Shown here: positions 1 to 11,600 of the stretch, one piece after another
Layout: each line of letters starts with the position of its first letter
How positions within the stretch are numbered: position 1 is the first letter of the stretch
Assembly (NCBI GenBank): GCA_030141605.1
Contig: JAQGDQ010000237.1
Location: 228,044-292,043, forward strand
Reading direction: 5' to 3'
Length of the DNA: 64,000 bases
DNA from: Tubiluchus corallicola
Taxonomy: Eukaryota > Priapulida > Priapulimorpha > Priapulimorphida > Tubiluchidae
The notes under the pieces: generated by a model
Seen by the model: the letters and a program-made list of their open reading frames with translations, nothing else
Told to the model about the DNA's origin: nothing
Databases searched by the model: none
Program-made: the position numbers and the translations under genes

Positions 1-579
1 TTGTGGGAGAGACGTCGGCCTGGTTCTTAGTTAAACAATTACGTGGAAGTGTATATAGTCTAGTGTATTTTTTTTATAGAAAGGTGCATAACGCTTAAGT
101 CTACGAGTTGATAATTAGAATGGTTTGCTGTTACTGAAACATATAATTTAGACTAAATTTTAACTCTTAACAAAAACCGCATAACCATTGGTTTAAAAAG
201 GAGTGGCCACCCAAATAAAGTTTATTCAATTCACAAGATTTGTCGCAATTACATAGTTACTTCTTATAACAGCAGTAAATCTAATTATAGATACACATCA
301 GCACATAACCAAAAAAAAAAACTATTAAAGAAAGGGGGAAAAAAATTCACCTAACGAATTAGGCGGACCATTTGACGTCTGCTTGTAGGAAAAGCAACCG
401 TCAAATGCTCACCTGTACAATGGTGACGAAGGAATTTATAGCTTCGGAATGAAGCCCGTATGAATAACTCAAGGTTAACCTAATTGAATCACTCTAGATA
501 AATTTGCAAAGGTTATAGAACCGGAATAAACTAGTTTACAATGCTGTAGAGTAGAATTCAATCACGGGAATCCGTGACA
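1..579 (-). repeat. 3' LTR of the BEL/Pao element, partial
   Basis: This stretch aligns to 7920-8494 along its whole length, with a few 1-4 bp indels and about ten substitutions. It ends at ...CCGTGACA, after which the two copies diverge (internal sequence here, host intron after 8494). It is the 3' LTR because the element reads right to left. The missing part lies left of the window. Confidence 0.9.
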
Positions 580-1214
580 CTCTGGAAACGAAAACAAAAA
601 TTTTAAGTTCAAGGTTCAAGTAATAAACAACTTGCTCAATCCTATCAGGTAGTAAAATGCTAGACAACTAAATAACGATCACAGAGAAACCTGCAAAAAC
701 CTACCATCTATCTCAAATACTGTATCAAATACATGCGTAAGTTATGTGTCAAAATATATGGGTGAGAAAAATCAAAATAAGTACCTTAAAGGCACATCCA
801 AATAAATATCAAAAATTATATAAACTAGCACAGGCTATCTGTGATTATACATGGTTACAATGCAAGAACACTATCTATTTAGTTTTGTGTTTTATATTGT
901 TTTTGGGGGTGATTTTTTATGCAATCTAAGTATTTTACAATATTTACAAATGAAGACAGGACAATTTATAATAGCTAATATTGTCTTAGACTCCATATAG
1001 CAAACGTAGTGTGGCATGAACTCCATCCATCAGCTGCATAGCAGTGTAACCATTGCCATAACCTGTGACTGACATAACCATAACCATCATAACCGCAACT
1101 AGTAACCATAATTGGAACGGGCCCTGAACCAATCAGGAAACCAACTGCATCAGCATAACCATGACGTACTGGATCAACAAACGAGAGTTCAAAGTCTGTC
1201 ACTACTACTATTCA
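580..1214 (-). other. BEL/Pao region between pol stop and 3' LTR
   Basis: About 635 bp separate the pol stop codon from the 3' LTR. A 75-codon minus-strand frame (975-1202) begins 13 bp past the pol stop. It is rich in Tyr, Gly and Val and made partly of GGTTATG-type repeats. It has no signal peptide, membrane span or recognised domain, so there is no support for an env-like gene. No clear polypurine tract is visible next to the LTR. Confidence 0.6.
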
Positions 1215-4200
1215 CTAATCACTAGATAATAAGTCGGTGCTGACATCTGTTAGCCATTTTCTTGCCTTTTTGGCGGCTTCTCTCTTTGGACGTTCGCTGA
1301 CAGGTAGAGGTGAAGAATCCGCATCTGAAATGGAAGCAGCATCATCATTCTTGTTAAGACAAGACACGTGTTCAGTCGAAACGTCTGTCAAAGTCGTATG
1401 AGATGAGTTATGAAAATGACATTCAAGGGGGTACAGACATTTAATATTTCTGTTCAAAGTGGAACCATTAACAAGAATTTCAACACTACGAATTAAGCCA
1501 TCTGCACTAGGCTTCAATTTAAGAACTTTGCCAAGGCGCCACTGTCCTCGTGGAAGGTTTTGGTCTTCTACCAGTACTACATCCCCTATACAAGGAGTAA
1601 ACGGAACGGTTACCTTAGGTTGAGAAATATATTTGCGATGCTGTTCTCTAAGACTGAGAAGATACTCATCTTTCCAGATTCGCCAGAAATTGCTAAGGAT
1701 CCGTTGACCTTTCTTCCATAAGGCAAGTAACTTCTGTGCTGAGGTTTCTTTACCAACTGTAAAGTCTGGATCACTGTAGTGCATCTCAGGCATAGTGTGC
1801 AAGATCTGCTGATTAAGAAAATCTGAAGGAGTTAGAGCATGAGTAGAATTTATGTCAGCATCAATATAAGTAAGAGGCCTATTATTGATAACATTTTCTA
1901 TTTCAATAAGCAAAGTATTGAGATGTGCATGTGAAAGAGGATGATTACCGATTACCTTTCTCAAAGAACGCTTCACCAAAGCAACTAACCGTTCGAAAAA
2001 TCCGCCAGTCCATGGTGATAACTGTGTGATGAATTTCCACTCTACACCCTTGCAAGCTGAAAAATCTAGAATTGCATTTTCAAAAATGTATGTAACCGTT
2101 TGCTTGGCAAGTTTGAAGGACGAGAAATTATCCGAAATTATAATATCTGGCAATCCACGTCTACCAAAAAAACGGCGCAAACACATAAGAAAATGTTCAG
2201 CTGTTAGATTATTTACTAATTCTAGATGTACTGCTCTGGTTGTAAGGCAGGTGAACAAACAAATCCAAGCTTTTTCATAAATTGGCTTGGAACTGCCGCC
2301 ATAAAATTCTTTTGTGATCACTGGTCCCATATAATCTAGTCCAGTGTATTGAAAACACCGACTTTCAAACAAACGGGTTGAAGGTAGGTCGGCCATTTTA
2401 GGTAAACGGAAAGGACCTCCTTCGACTTTACGACATATGGTGCATTTAGAAAGTACACTACGGACAGCAGTGCGTCCTGATGGTATCCAGTACTTTTTAC
2501 GTATCAGAGCTAACGTTTGAGCTGCTCCAACATGCAAATGAGTTACATGGTAGTGTCTTACCAGAAGCAGAGTAAAGGGGTGGTCCTTTGGTAACAACGC
2601 AGGTTTTCGTGAGCCATAGGTGTCCAGATTACCAAGTCGACCACAGCATCTGATTATTCCATCATTATCGACCATTGGGCCAAGGTTTTGGAAGTTCCTT
2701 ATTTGTTCAGGTGTAAATGCTGATTGAGTATGCCTTACCCACATCAAGGTGGCGTGTTCCATATCACGAGAGGTGATGCGATGAGACGTATCTGGATCAC
2801 GACGAAATTTCCTGATGGCTTTCAGAACAAGGCATGTAACACGAACCAGCCTGACAAATGAAGAATGGTTAGACAATGAAATCACGGTAAGATCTACCTT
2901 ATTTGCATCGACAGTCATGAGTGACGATTCAAATTTAGCAAAAGTACAAGAATCATTAAGTTTAATTTCTGACTCGATTTGCTTTAACTCGTCTGAATTA
3001 ACAGGTGGAAGATCACTAGAAGGCCACAATGATTTTTCGTGAAGTAAAAATTCAGGACCATTAAACCAGGTCTCATTAAGAACACCAGAATTTGGTTTAG
3101 TGGCAAAGTCTGCAATGTTGTTTTCAGACGGTATATAGCGAAAAATCATATCATTGTAGCTGCGTAATTCACTTACTCTGTTAGTAACAAATGTACTCAG
3201 TGGTTTACTTGAGCGAAGCCAGTGCAAAACGCACTGTGAATCAGTAAGAATAGTGCATATAACATCACTTATCTTCAACTGTTCTCGAACAAAGTTGGCA
3301 GCTCTCGCGCAGATTAGAACTCCCAACAACTCCATCCTGGGTATTGTTGTGTTCTTTGGAGCCAGTCTTGTCTTGGTGAAGACCAAATCTGTGCGAATAG
3401 TGCCGTCATGATGTAGCTGGCGAAGATAAATTACAGCGCTGTAAGCAACTGCTGAAGCGTCTGCAAAACAAGCGAGCTCAAAGTGCAAAACATTAATAGG
3501 ATCAAAACGAATGCATCTAGGAAAATTTATTAACACTATATTACACAAATGGTCAGCTATATCAAACCAACGTTCAGCCAATTCAGGACTCAAAGAAGTA
3601 TCCCAGTCATATTTTAGTTTCCAAAGTTCTGCAAGAAACAATTTAGCATTAAGGGTAATTGCACTAAAAAGTCCAAGTGGGTCAAAGTAACAAGCAACTT
3701 GCTTTAAAATTTCACGTTTAGTAACACTGTTATGTAAATTAGGAAGCAGCTTATGAGAAATACTTAACGTATCCGTTTCTGTGTTCCACTTCAAACCTAG
3801 TACTTTGATCTCCGTGGATTGAACTTTGTCATCCTTTGGAACCAAGTCGATGAAGTCTTTGTTGTTGGATCCCCATTGACGAAGGTTCATCGATGCAGAG
3901 GAGAACAGTTGTTTTGCTTGAAAGTAAAAAGAAGTTGCCTCTTCTGTGGAATTCACGCCTAAAATGACATTATCGACATAGATATTTGGTAAAATCAATT
4001 TAGCAGCAGGTACCTCGTTTTCCATTTTTTGTAAATGATATCGTACAGTCCCTGATAGAAGATGCGGTGAACAAAGAATGCCGAACGGGACCCTCTGGAA
4101 ACGAAAAATTTGTAGGTTATCAGGTGTGACACTCACATTACTAGGGTTTTTAATCCATAAAAAACGTGTAACATCACGGTCAGGCTCTAAAAGACCCACC

Positions 4201-7160
4201 GCCAAAAATGCCTTTTCGATATCACTAACAATAGCATACGGATGCATCCTGAAACGTAATAAAATCCCACATAGGTCAGGCATAAGTACAGCTCCTCTAT
4301 ATAAACATTCGTTGAGAGAAGGACTAGCCTTATTAGCTTTAGCTGATGCGTTATACACAATACGTATCTTTGTGCTAGCACGCTGTGGTGTTATCACTGG
4401 GTGGTGAGGAAGATAATGTAATGTGTTACCTGTGATAGTGTCATCTGTCACAAGTTCGATTATTCCCTTGCCAAGTTGTTCCTGAATAATACCATGATAC
4501 TTCTCCAACAACTCTGGTTTGGAGGAGAGTCTGCGCAAACAAGATTTTAACATACCAATTGACAGAGCATAATTATCTGGTAGCACCTCTTGTCTCTTTC
4601 TCCAAGGCCATGAAACGTAATATCTTCCTTCTCTGTACTCTATAGTGTTTTTGAAATTTTTCTCCGCTTCCACATCACCGGAATTGGTAGGACAGTCAGA
4701 AATGCCAATTGTATCCAATTCCCAGAACCTGTCTACATCAACATCAATGGGTTTGCTTTTATTTTGGTGGTCAAAGATAGCAAAAACTGTTTCAAAAATA
4801 TTAGTAGAATTATGAGGCTCGTCTAGACCATCAGTTCTCACGCCTGGTTCAAAGCACAAAAGACTGGATTTGTGGGGCGGTGTAGTTTCAAGGATTTGAT
4901 AATTGGGTATTCTGCCTCCAAGAATATACCCAAGGTGAGAATCAAAGAGATAAAATCCTGGTATAACTTCTATTTTTAATGGTTTAAGTATCTCGAAAAA
5001 ATAGTCGTTGCCAAGGAGAAAATCAATTCGGGTTAAAGTGCCGTCAGTATTACAGAAGTCGTCAGCCAAAGATGGCCCATAAGTACGGTTCAAGTAATTT
5101 GAGATGTCATTAGGCAAAACTAGACGATGAGTGGCGGGAGAGATTGTCTCAACAACACGGACTACCATCGGTAAAGTTTTGTTGTCTTTGGTAAGCATGT
5201 TCACTCTGGAAGTATAGCAAGGTACTCTTTGCACACTATTAGTGCCGAAGGTGCCAAGGTAGAGATGATCAAGTTTACTGAGCTTGAGACCTAGCTGTTG
5301 GGCAAACTGCATTGTCATGTAAGAACATTGACTCCCTGTATCCATCCAGCAGCGCGTGGGTAATTTGGCATCCGAAAAAGGGTTGCCAAGAACGCAGGAA
5401 GCTGTCAACAGAAAAACACGTTCTTCAGATGAGTATAGAACGTTTTCGGAAGCTGTCTGAGACAGTAAAGGTTTCTTCGAAGATTGTTGCTGGGATAACT
5501 TCTTGTGTTCTACATTGCCCTGAGGGTAACGCTTCGGACAGAGGCTTCTGTGGTGACCAGGAACTTTGCAGTATGCACAAAATCCTGATGATTTACACTG
5601 TGAAGAATAATGACTATCATTTAAACATTTCAAACAACGATTAACTAGCAAAGATTTTCGAGCAGAAATAGTTGTATAAACATCACAGTCATCATTAAAG
5701 TGTCCAGAACTTTTGCAGTAAATACAAAAGGAGCGCTTACCTCTGTTGAAATTCCCTGGACGTTTAACAGCATTAGCTGGTCGATCCACCGCCTGCAGCA
5801 CGCTGTCATTTCTAGTAGTGCTAGCCGGCTTAGGACGATCCGATTTCCATGACGAAGGGGTGGAAGGTTGACGGTGAAGCTGTTCTTCTAAAGCTTCCAG
5901 TCGTATCACATAGTCACGCAAGCTATTACGTAACTCTTCCACTGACCACGATTTGGACTTAGTCATGTCTTTTGTCGTTTGAATAGCCGAAAGCACCTTA
6001 TATGGAAGTTTCTCGGCTATAAGCGGTACAACAAAGGAACTATCAACGCTGCGACCTGTACTCTCAATGGATCTGAGATGAACTTCGATTTTATCCAAAA
6101 ACCTGCGTAAATTTTTTAAACCATCACCACACTTTTCTAGGTGTGTCAACTCCTTGTGATGCCGCTGAATAATCGTTTCGTGGCAGCCGAACCTGTCTTT
6201 CAATAAATCAATAACAGTAGAATAATTAGAATCATTAACTATGTAACCCTCGACTGCGCGAGCAGCAACACCTGTAAGTTTAGATTTTAAATGCTGAAAT
6301 TTTTGAACTTTAGACAGATCAGGATTAGAATCAACAACATCAGAAAACATTGACCAAAAGGTTTGCCATTCAAGTATGTTCCCGTTAAATGGTTTAATCT
6401 CAAGTTTAGGAATTCTACTATAAGCATGCGGTGAACTGAATGATGACTGATGAAATGGAGTTGGTGACTGAGGTGAGATGCTAGTTCGTAAGTCACTGTC
6501 AGTCTTAATGTCTAATTGGGCAATCAGAGAAGTCACTTGGTTAGACAGTAAGATGTCTTCATCTGTATAGCGTGCAGTAAGCTCAAGCACAGAGTGGGGG
6601 TCCGATAGTTGCAAGATCGATTCTGACAATTGGTCTATCTTCTGAAGTCTGGCCTTGAGTGAGGCTATGCAAGTTTTAACCCGCTGTAAGTATTGACTGG
6701 GGTTTCTTGAGATAACACTAGAAGAAGCTGAGATAAGAGTGTTGGCTTCTAGTTCATCTTTGTGTATTTGTTCAATTTGTTTGGCTCGGATAAGCATAAA
6801 AGAAGAAAGTCTAGCGTTGGCCGCCACTTGCTGGGGTTCGATTTTCATCGCAGCTGCAGGATTCGAAGTAGGCAGCAAAGGAATAGCTGTAGTAGTAATT
6901 GTAGCCGTACCCGTAGTTACAGGTTTAGCCGCTGTCGTCGAAGCTAGCGTGTCAGTAGTAGTGACAGTAACAACAGGCTTCTTAGGTTTAACCCCTTGAT
7001 AACCATCTGAGGGAAGCGGATCAACAGATGAAGTTTGATCCAAAGTTTCTGCCTCAAATTCAGTTTCAGTATCAGAAAGATGTTGTTCGTCTCCTGATTC
7101 ATATGTACTTTTTAACGCTTTTTCCATCTTAGCCGTTTTACTACGAGTCTGTATGGACAT
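1215..7160 (-). CDS. BEL/Pao gag-pol polyprotein (1981 aa, intact frame)
   Basis: This single frame encodes the retrotransposon's structural and enzymatic parts. In order: an acidic, Thr-rich N-terminus; a DUF1759-type gag domain at about 250-390 (motif LEIKPFNGN); two cysteine-rich zinc knuckles at about 478-540 (the first is CIYCKSSGHFNDDC); an aspartic protease with DTGSQ at about 606; a reverse transcriptase at about 880-1110 with VSDIEKAF and YVDN (about 1061-1064); an RNase H-like segment with FADAS near 1234; an integrase H2C2 zinc finger at about 1535-1578; an integrase DDE core at about 1600-1725; and a DUF5641 segment near 1870 (GDVVLVEDQNLPRGQW). The catalytic pair is YVDN rather than YVDD, a variant I recall from other BEL/Pao elements. 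The length suits a complete BEL polyprotein. Its activity is not shown by sequence alone. Confidence 0.95.
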   Translation of the reverse strand: MSIQTRSKTAKMEKALKSTYESGDEQHLSDTETEFEAETLDQTSSVDPLPSDGYQGVKPKKPVVTVTTTDTLASTTAAKPVTTGTATITTTAIPLLPTSNPAAAMKIEPQQVAANARLSSFMLIRAKQIEQIHKDELEANTLISASSSVISRNPSQYLQRVKTCIASLKARLQKIDQLSESILQLSDPHSVLELTARYTDEDILLSNQVTSLIAQLDIKTDSDLRTSISPQSPTPFHQSSFSSPHAYSRIPKLEIKPFNGNILEWQTFWSMFSDVVDSNPDLSKVQKFQHLKSKLTGVAARAVEGYIVNDSNYSTVIDLLKDRFGCHETIIQRHHKELTHLEKCGDGLKNLRRFLDKIEVHLRSIESTGRSVDSSFVVPLIAEKLPYKVLSAIQTTKDMTKSKSWSVEELRNSLRDYVIRLEALEEQLHRQPSTPSSWKSDRPKPASTTRNDSVLQAVDRPANAVKRPGNFNRGKRSFCIYCKSSGHFNDDCDVYTTISARKSLLVNRCLKCLNDSHYSSQCKSSGFCAYCKVPGHHRSLCPKRYPQGNVEHKKLSQQQSSKKPLLSQTASENVLYSSEERVFLLTASCVLGNPFSDAKLPTRCWMDTGSQCSYMTMQFAQQLGLKLSKLDHLYLGTFGTNSVQRVPCYTSRVNMLTKDNKTLPMVVRVVETISPATHRLVLPNDISNYLNRTYGPSLADDFCNTDGTLTRIDFLLGNDYFFEILKPLKIEVIPGFYLFDSHLGYILGGRIPNYQILETTPPHKSSLLCFEPGVRTDGLDEPHNSTNIFETVFAIFDHQNKSKPIDVDVDRFWELDTIGISDCPTNSGDVEAEKNFKNTIEYREGRYYVSWPWRKRQEVLPDNYALSIGMLKSCLRRLSSKPELLEKYHGIIQEQLGKGIIELVTDDTITGNTLHYLPHHPVITPQRASTKIRIVYNASAKANKASPSLNECLYRGAVLMPDLCGILLRFRMHPYAIVSDIEKAFLAVGLLEPDRDVTRFLWIKNPSNVSVTPDNLQIFRFQRVPFGILCSPHLLSGTVRYHLQKMENEVPAAKLILPNIYVDNVILGVNSTEEATSFYFQAKQLFSSASMNLRQWGSNNKDFIDLVPKDDKVQSTEIKVLGLKWNTETDTLSISHKLLPNLHNSVTKREILKQVACYFDPLGLFSAITLNAKLFLAELWKLKYDWDTSLSPELAERWFDIADHLCNIVLINFPRCIRFDPINVLHFELACFADASAVAYSAVIYLRQLHHDGTIRTDLVFTKTRLAPKNTTIPRMELLGVLICARAANFVREQLKISDVICTILTDSQCVLHWLRSSKPLSTFVTNRVSELRSYNDMIFRYIPSENNIADFATKPNSGVLNETWFNGPEFLLHEKSLWPSSDLPPVNSDELKQIESEIKLNDSCTFAKFESSLMTVDANKVDLTVISLSNHSSFVRLVRVTCLVLKAIRKFRRDPDTSHRITSRDMEHATLMWVRHTQSAFTPEQIRNFQNLGPMVDNDGIIRCCGRLGNLDTYGSRKPALLPKDHPFTLLLVRHYHVTHLHVGAAQTLALIRKKYWIPSGRTAVRSVLSKCTICRKVEGGPFRLPKMADLPSTRLFESRCFQYTGLDYMGPVITKEFYGGSSKPIYEKAWICLFTCLTTRAVHLELVNNLTAEHFLMCLRRFFGRRGLPDIIISDNFSSFKLAKQTVTYIFENAILDFSACKGVEWKFITQLSPWTGGFFERLVALVKRSLRKVIGNHPLSHAHLNTLLIEIENVINNRPLTYIDADINSTHALTPSDFLNQQILHTMPEMHYSDPDFTVGKETSAQKLLALWKKGQRILSNFWRIWKDEYLLSLREQHRKYISQPKVTVPFTPCIGDVVLVEDQNLPRGQWRLGKVLKLKPSADGLIRSVEILVNGSTLNRNIKCLYPLECHFHNSSHTTLTDVSTEHVSCLNKNDDAASISDADSSPLPVSERPKREAAKKARKWLTDVSTDLLSSD

Positions 7161-7919
7161 GTATGCTGTAAAGTAATAGGATTAGGACACAAGATGAACA
7201 ATCACGTTTAACAATCAATCAATTTTATCAAACCTTAAAAGGTACACAAACTATACGCAATCAAATAAGAATGAATATTTCTAGTACTAGTTAGTTATGT
7301 GCTGTATAAACGCTGCGACCTTTTCCAGCCCTTGACCTTGGAGCCGGTACGCTATGCTACAGCTGTAAACAAAAATGACCTAGATTTAAGCTGTACAGCA
7401 AAACGTCCTAGTTAAACTCGTAAACCTGTAGAAAAAATTTGTCAGCGAAGTAAGCTGTAAAATAAAATATGTTATCAGACTATATACTATGCTAGGCTGA
7501 AAATAAAAAGGTAGAAATTACAATATTTACTTTTGCTGTCACAAATTACGTGCCTTACGAGAAGCATAAAATCAATACCAAAGGCTACTATTAAAAATAC
7601 AACAAACGTATGATTCAAGTTATAGCGTTATATCTTAACTATTATAGTAAGCCTTGCGCTTCTCTACAGGTCTTATCAACGTCAGCTTATTTCTATCAGT
7701 AGCGCTAAACTAAATGACTCGAGCGCATATAATTTATAAAACTGCTGACTATAAGAAATATGAAGCACCCTCCCGAGGGCAAAGAACTTTTTGGACAGCA
7801 GCAAAATTCGCAAAATTTAAGCAGCCTAGCATGTGCTCACACTTCAAATATTTACGGATTTAATTTAAGCAAAACCGGTGTGAGGCACCATGTGAAAAAT
7901 GCTCATTTTTTCATAAGTT
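7161..7919 (-). other. BEL/Pao 5' leader plus inner part of the 5' LTR
   Basis: This region lies between the polyprotein start and the part of the right LTR that can be aligned within the window. It must contain the inner end of the 5' LTR, the tRNA primer-binding site and the leader. I could not assign the primer-binding site, because the LTR end is defined only by sequence outside the window. No coding frame of note is present. Confidence 0.6.
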
Positions 7920-8494
7920 TTGTGGGAGAGACGTCGGCCTGGTTCTTAGTTAAACAATTACGTGGAAGTGTATATAGTCTAGTGTATTTTTTTTATAGAG
8001 AAAGGTGCATAACGCTTAAGTCTACGAGTTGATAATTAGAATGATTTGCTGTTACTGAAAAACATAATTTAGACTAAATTTTGACTAACAAAAACCGCAT
8101 AACCATTGGTTTAAAAGGAGTGGCCACCCAAATAAAGTTTATTCAATTCACAAGATTTGTCGCAATTACATAGTTACTTCTTATAACAGCAGTAAACCTA
8201 TTTATAGATACATATCAGCACATAACCAAAAAAAAAACTATTAAAGAAAGGGGGAAAAAATTCACCTAACGAATTAGGCGGACCATTTGACGTCTGCTTG
8301 TAGGAAAAGCAACCGTCAAATGCTCACCTGTACAATGGTGACGAAGGAATTTATAGCTTCGGAATGAAGCCCGTATGAATAACTCAAGGTTAACCTAATT
8401 GAATCACTCTAGATAAATTTGCAAAGGTTATAGAACCGGAATAAACTAGTTTACAATGCTGTAGAGTAGAATTCAATCACGGGAATCCGTGACA
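7920..8494 (-). repeat. 5' LTR of the BEL/Pao element (at least this part)
   Basis: This is the direct repeat of 1-579. Homology ends at position 8494 (...CCGTGACA), followed by host intron. It is the 5' LTR because the polyprotein reads right to left. The true start on the + strand probably lies left of 7920, by an amount equal to the part missing from the left LTR. The outer edge is 73 bp from the acceptor of the ATXN10 exon at 8568. Confidence 0.9.
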
Positions 8495-8567
8495 TAAGTG
8501 GTAATTGTGTATTTTGATAGTTGTTGTAGCAGTTGATTAAATTACATTTTAATTTTATTATATTTAG

Positions 8568-8670
8568 TTGTGGTAGCCATCAGCTGTGGTGTTCAGTTCA
8601 TGGGTAACTTCATCACTGGAAATCCTACCAATCAGAGTATGGTGTGGGCAGATTTTCAAAAGATTTATCG
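8568..8670 (+). CDS. ATXN10: ATXN10 exon (first visible)
   Basis: The acceptor TATATTTAG precedes the exon, and the donor is CG|GTAAAC. It starts with two bases completing a codon and ends in phase 2. It encodes VVAISCGVQFMGNF...SMVWADFQKIY, matching the human CGLQFLGN...SIVWVHAFPELF segment. A retrotransposon LTR ends 73 bp upstream. Confidence 0.88.
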
Positions 8671-11600
8671 GTAAACTCATAACTGCCACCTGTTTTTTGT
8701 ATTCCACATAGGTGAAAAAGAATGAGGTTAACGAAAAGAATTTTGTTAATGAATAATGCCATCTGGACACATGCAAAAAGCAAAAAATCAATAATCCTGC
8801 TCATTAAAATGTGTGTTCTACTGCACATGGGAAGTTAGGAGTCTAAACTGTGCTAATTCTGTTTAATTTTTAGATTTATTTTTTTAGAGTTTTGTGTTAG
8901 CAACAATGTGCAGTTAAATATGTATATGATTGATGATGCATAGATCTTTAAATTAAGATTTATATGAGACAAATTGACATGATAATCTCAATTTATCTTG
9001 TTAGGTTGCTTTTGACTGGTACTGATTCAAAGATTGCTGACTACACGTGTATGATGTTACATAATATGAGTTCATGTCATAACTTCCTGTTAGATGGCGC
9101 TGCAGATGTGGATATTGTTGAGGCTGTGACTGTAGTTGCCAGTAAACATGAGTGTGAATGGGGGTAATCATAGTTTTAATAATAAAAATGCTTTCTGTTA
9201 CAAAATTATAATTTTTTCTTTACCGTGTTTGTAGGTTCTTAGATTTTCTGCCTGATGCTCACAGCATCAGCTTACATTTTGAGCATTTCAATTATACATT
9301 AGTATCTATGGACCTACTAGCAAAGGAGCAAAGGAATAAAGTCACAGTCATGACCAGGGTGCATAAGATTATGGATATGTATAAAATAAATAAAATAGCT
9401 TATTTTATGGATTTTTGAAATTTTATTTTATGGATATCAATAAAATAAGAAATAGACTATATCTGGAACGAGATGCCCAGGGGGAAATGAATTAAAAAGT
9501 AAAAACAGGAGTGCTTGAAACGTGTTTTTAAACACGCAGGACTTAGTTTTAATTTTGTCGGTTTCGTTTTAATTTTATCGGTTTCATATCACTTCATATT
9601 TAATCAAATTTTACGAGACAATGCCTTGTAATTCATCACTTCGGTTCAAATAATTCATCTATTTGGGACGAATGTAGAATGCCCTCTAGGCTGAAGTTTC
9701 CGATCCAATGCCTGTATTCAGTTTTGATTGCCTTATTTTGTACAAAAAATCACAAAAAAAATATTTTTTTATTTTATGCATTTCTTATTTTATGGATTTT
9801 TCAAATTTTATTTTATGGATTTTTGGTCTTATTTTATGGATATCCATAATCTTATGCAGCCTGGTCATGACTAAATTTTTGAAACGAAATTTTACCATGT
9901 GAAGAAAAAAAGCAACTGACAGTTTAAACATGGATTAAACCAGGAAGCTTTTGATTACATCAACATGCCTTGACTTGTAACTAAATTACTATACGTAAAA
10001 TCCATCATCTCAAAATTGAGGTTATTTATAAATAACATATGCGTGTATACTGACCAAGACGTATGTCCTGTTTGTGATATGCTATTTAATTCTTGAAAGA
10101 TGTCTAAAACTCTAAAGTTCCGAAAAATTGAGGTATAATGGGTGTTTTAAAAATATATAGATCCTGCATTTCTTAGATTTATGTACTGCATTATGTGAAA
10201 ACGACTTGCTTGGTTTGGCCAGAATACACATTACTGTATATTAATTTGTGCTTTCAGTAACTGTTGTCTGTGCATGCATGAATCAGTAAAACACACAATA
10301 TCAAAGCATTTAAATCATTTGTTTTCTGTGAGAGTGCAATCACGCTATGTGTGTGCAGTGTTACAGCTGGTGAGTGTGCAAGTTAACTATTCTTTGAGAA
10401 ATTTTAGAATGGAATCTCTTATTTTGTTTTAGGGCTTTGCTGCTCGAAAAACTGACCAATGATGAGAGATTGTTTATCAATTTATATCCATCCCTATCTG
10501 TTGAAGCAAAGTAAGTTATGTGTCAAAATTTGTGTTTCTTGATTTTGCCTGGCAGGATTTTTTCTTTTACTACCCGTTTTAAGGCATGAAAATCTGCCTA
10601 GCTTAGAGCAAGATTTTGTAGTTATTTGTTGAGCACATTTGTTGAATTATTAATAGTGGGCTTTGCTGGCATTTTTAGATAAAATTGTTTTGCATACTGT
10701 CGTACACAATATGTAAGTGTCTAAACAATGACTCCATCAGACAGTGTCAGACATCCACAACAGTGTCCATCAGAGTAAACATTCTCAGAGTGTCCATCAA
10801 CACATAAATGTCTATACTTTTTAGAACTGATAATTCATGTCACCTCTTTGAAATCGGAGTAAACTTTAACCTATTCTAGGTTTGCATATTGTATCATTTA
10901 TGGTGATCATGGATGAAAGACTCAATCACATGAAGTACGCAAATACTTTAGGTGCTGCCTTTTCCTATACTATTACGTATAAAAATTGTTATTAACTTGT
11001 ATTGATTATTGGGTTCAGCATTAGAGTCCTTTGTATACACTTTCTCTCTGATCAATTTAATTTTAGTCTGTATTAAAAAGACGTTGCTGTAAAATAATTC
11101 TTTTGTCTATAATGGCAGTTTTTCTTTGCAGTGAATGCTGTTTTTCGTCGTATTCACTATCATATTGAATAATCTGTTAGTCAATGCTCTTTGCGTTGCT
11201 GTCCAACTTTTCAGTCAACATGCTTAAAAAAGGATGTGCTTCATCCAAAAGTGAGCACCTTAAGTGCTGCCATTTTGAATTGAAGAAATGTCTTTGCCTT
11301 CAGTACAGTAACAGGAAACAGTTCTTTGTCTTATGTCCCTTGCATACCCAGCGGCTATTAGTTAGATATGTACAGTTAGATTTTAACTCTGTAACAGAGA
11401 TATACTACTGAACCATAGATTTAAATGTCACCTGCAGAAATTGACAGATAATTCGTGAAGTATTGTTTATAGGCCCCATTGTAATACAAATTTTGTGTCT
11501 GCTGTTAAGCAAACAATGGGTGTCATGTTCTTAAGCAAAGACACATTTGACTGTTAGGCAAAAACAGCCTTTGAGCAACGTGCTTTCGAATTGTTGATCT

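Larger units (their letters stand above)
1..8494 (-). mobile_element. BEL/Pao LTR retrotransposon, nearly complete (left LTR cut by window edge)
   Basis: Two long direct repeats (1-579 and 7920-8494) flank an internal region with one gag-pol reading frame on the minus strand. By eye the repeats are about 97-98 % identical, with scattered substitutions and small indels. Read on the minus strand the LTR starts TGTCACGG. The domain order gag, protease, RT, RNase H, integrase is that of BEL/Pao. The inner LTR boundary, primer-binding site and target duplication cannot be placed, because the left LTR begins before the window. The element lies antisense inside an ATXN10 intron. The divergent LTRs argue against a very recent insertion, yet the polyprotein frame is open throughout. 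Confidence 0.93.

Noticed and set aside
975-1202. 75-codon minus-strand frame after the BEL pol stop, a possible env-like ORF.
   Set aside because: Too short, with no signal peptide or membrane span, and partly built of GGTTATG repeats.
9235-9340. Open segment starting after TTGTAG (FLDFLPDAHSIS...) that looked like an additional ATXN10 exon.
   Set aside because: No donor leaves the phase 2 required by the next exon at 10433. Splicing 9163 to 10433 directly gives an ungapped match to ataxin-10. Part of the segment runs into the MITE.
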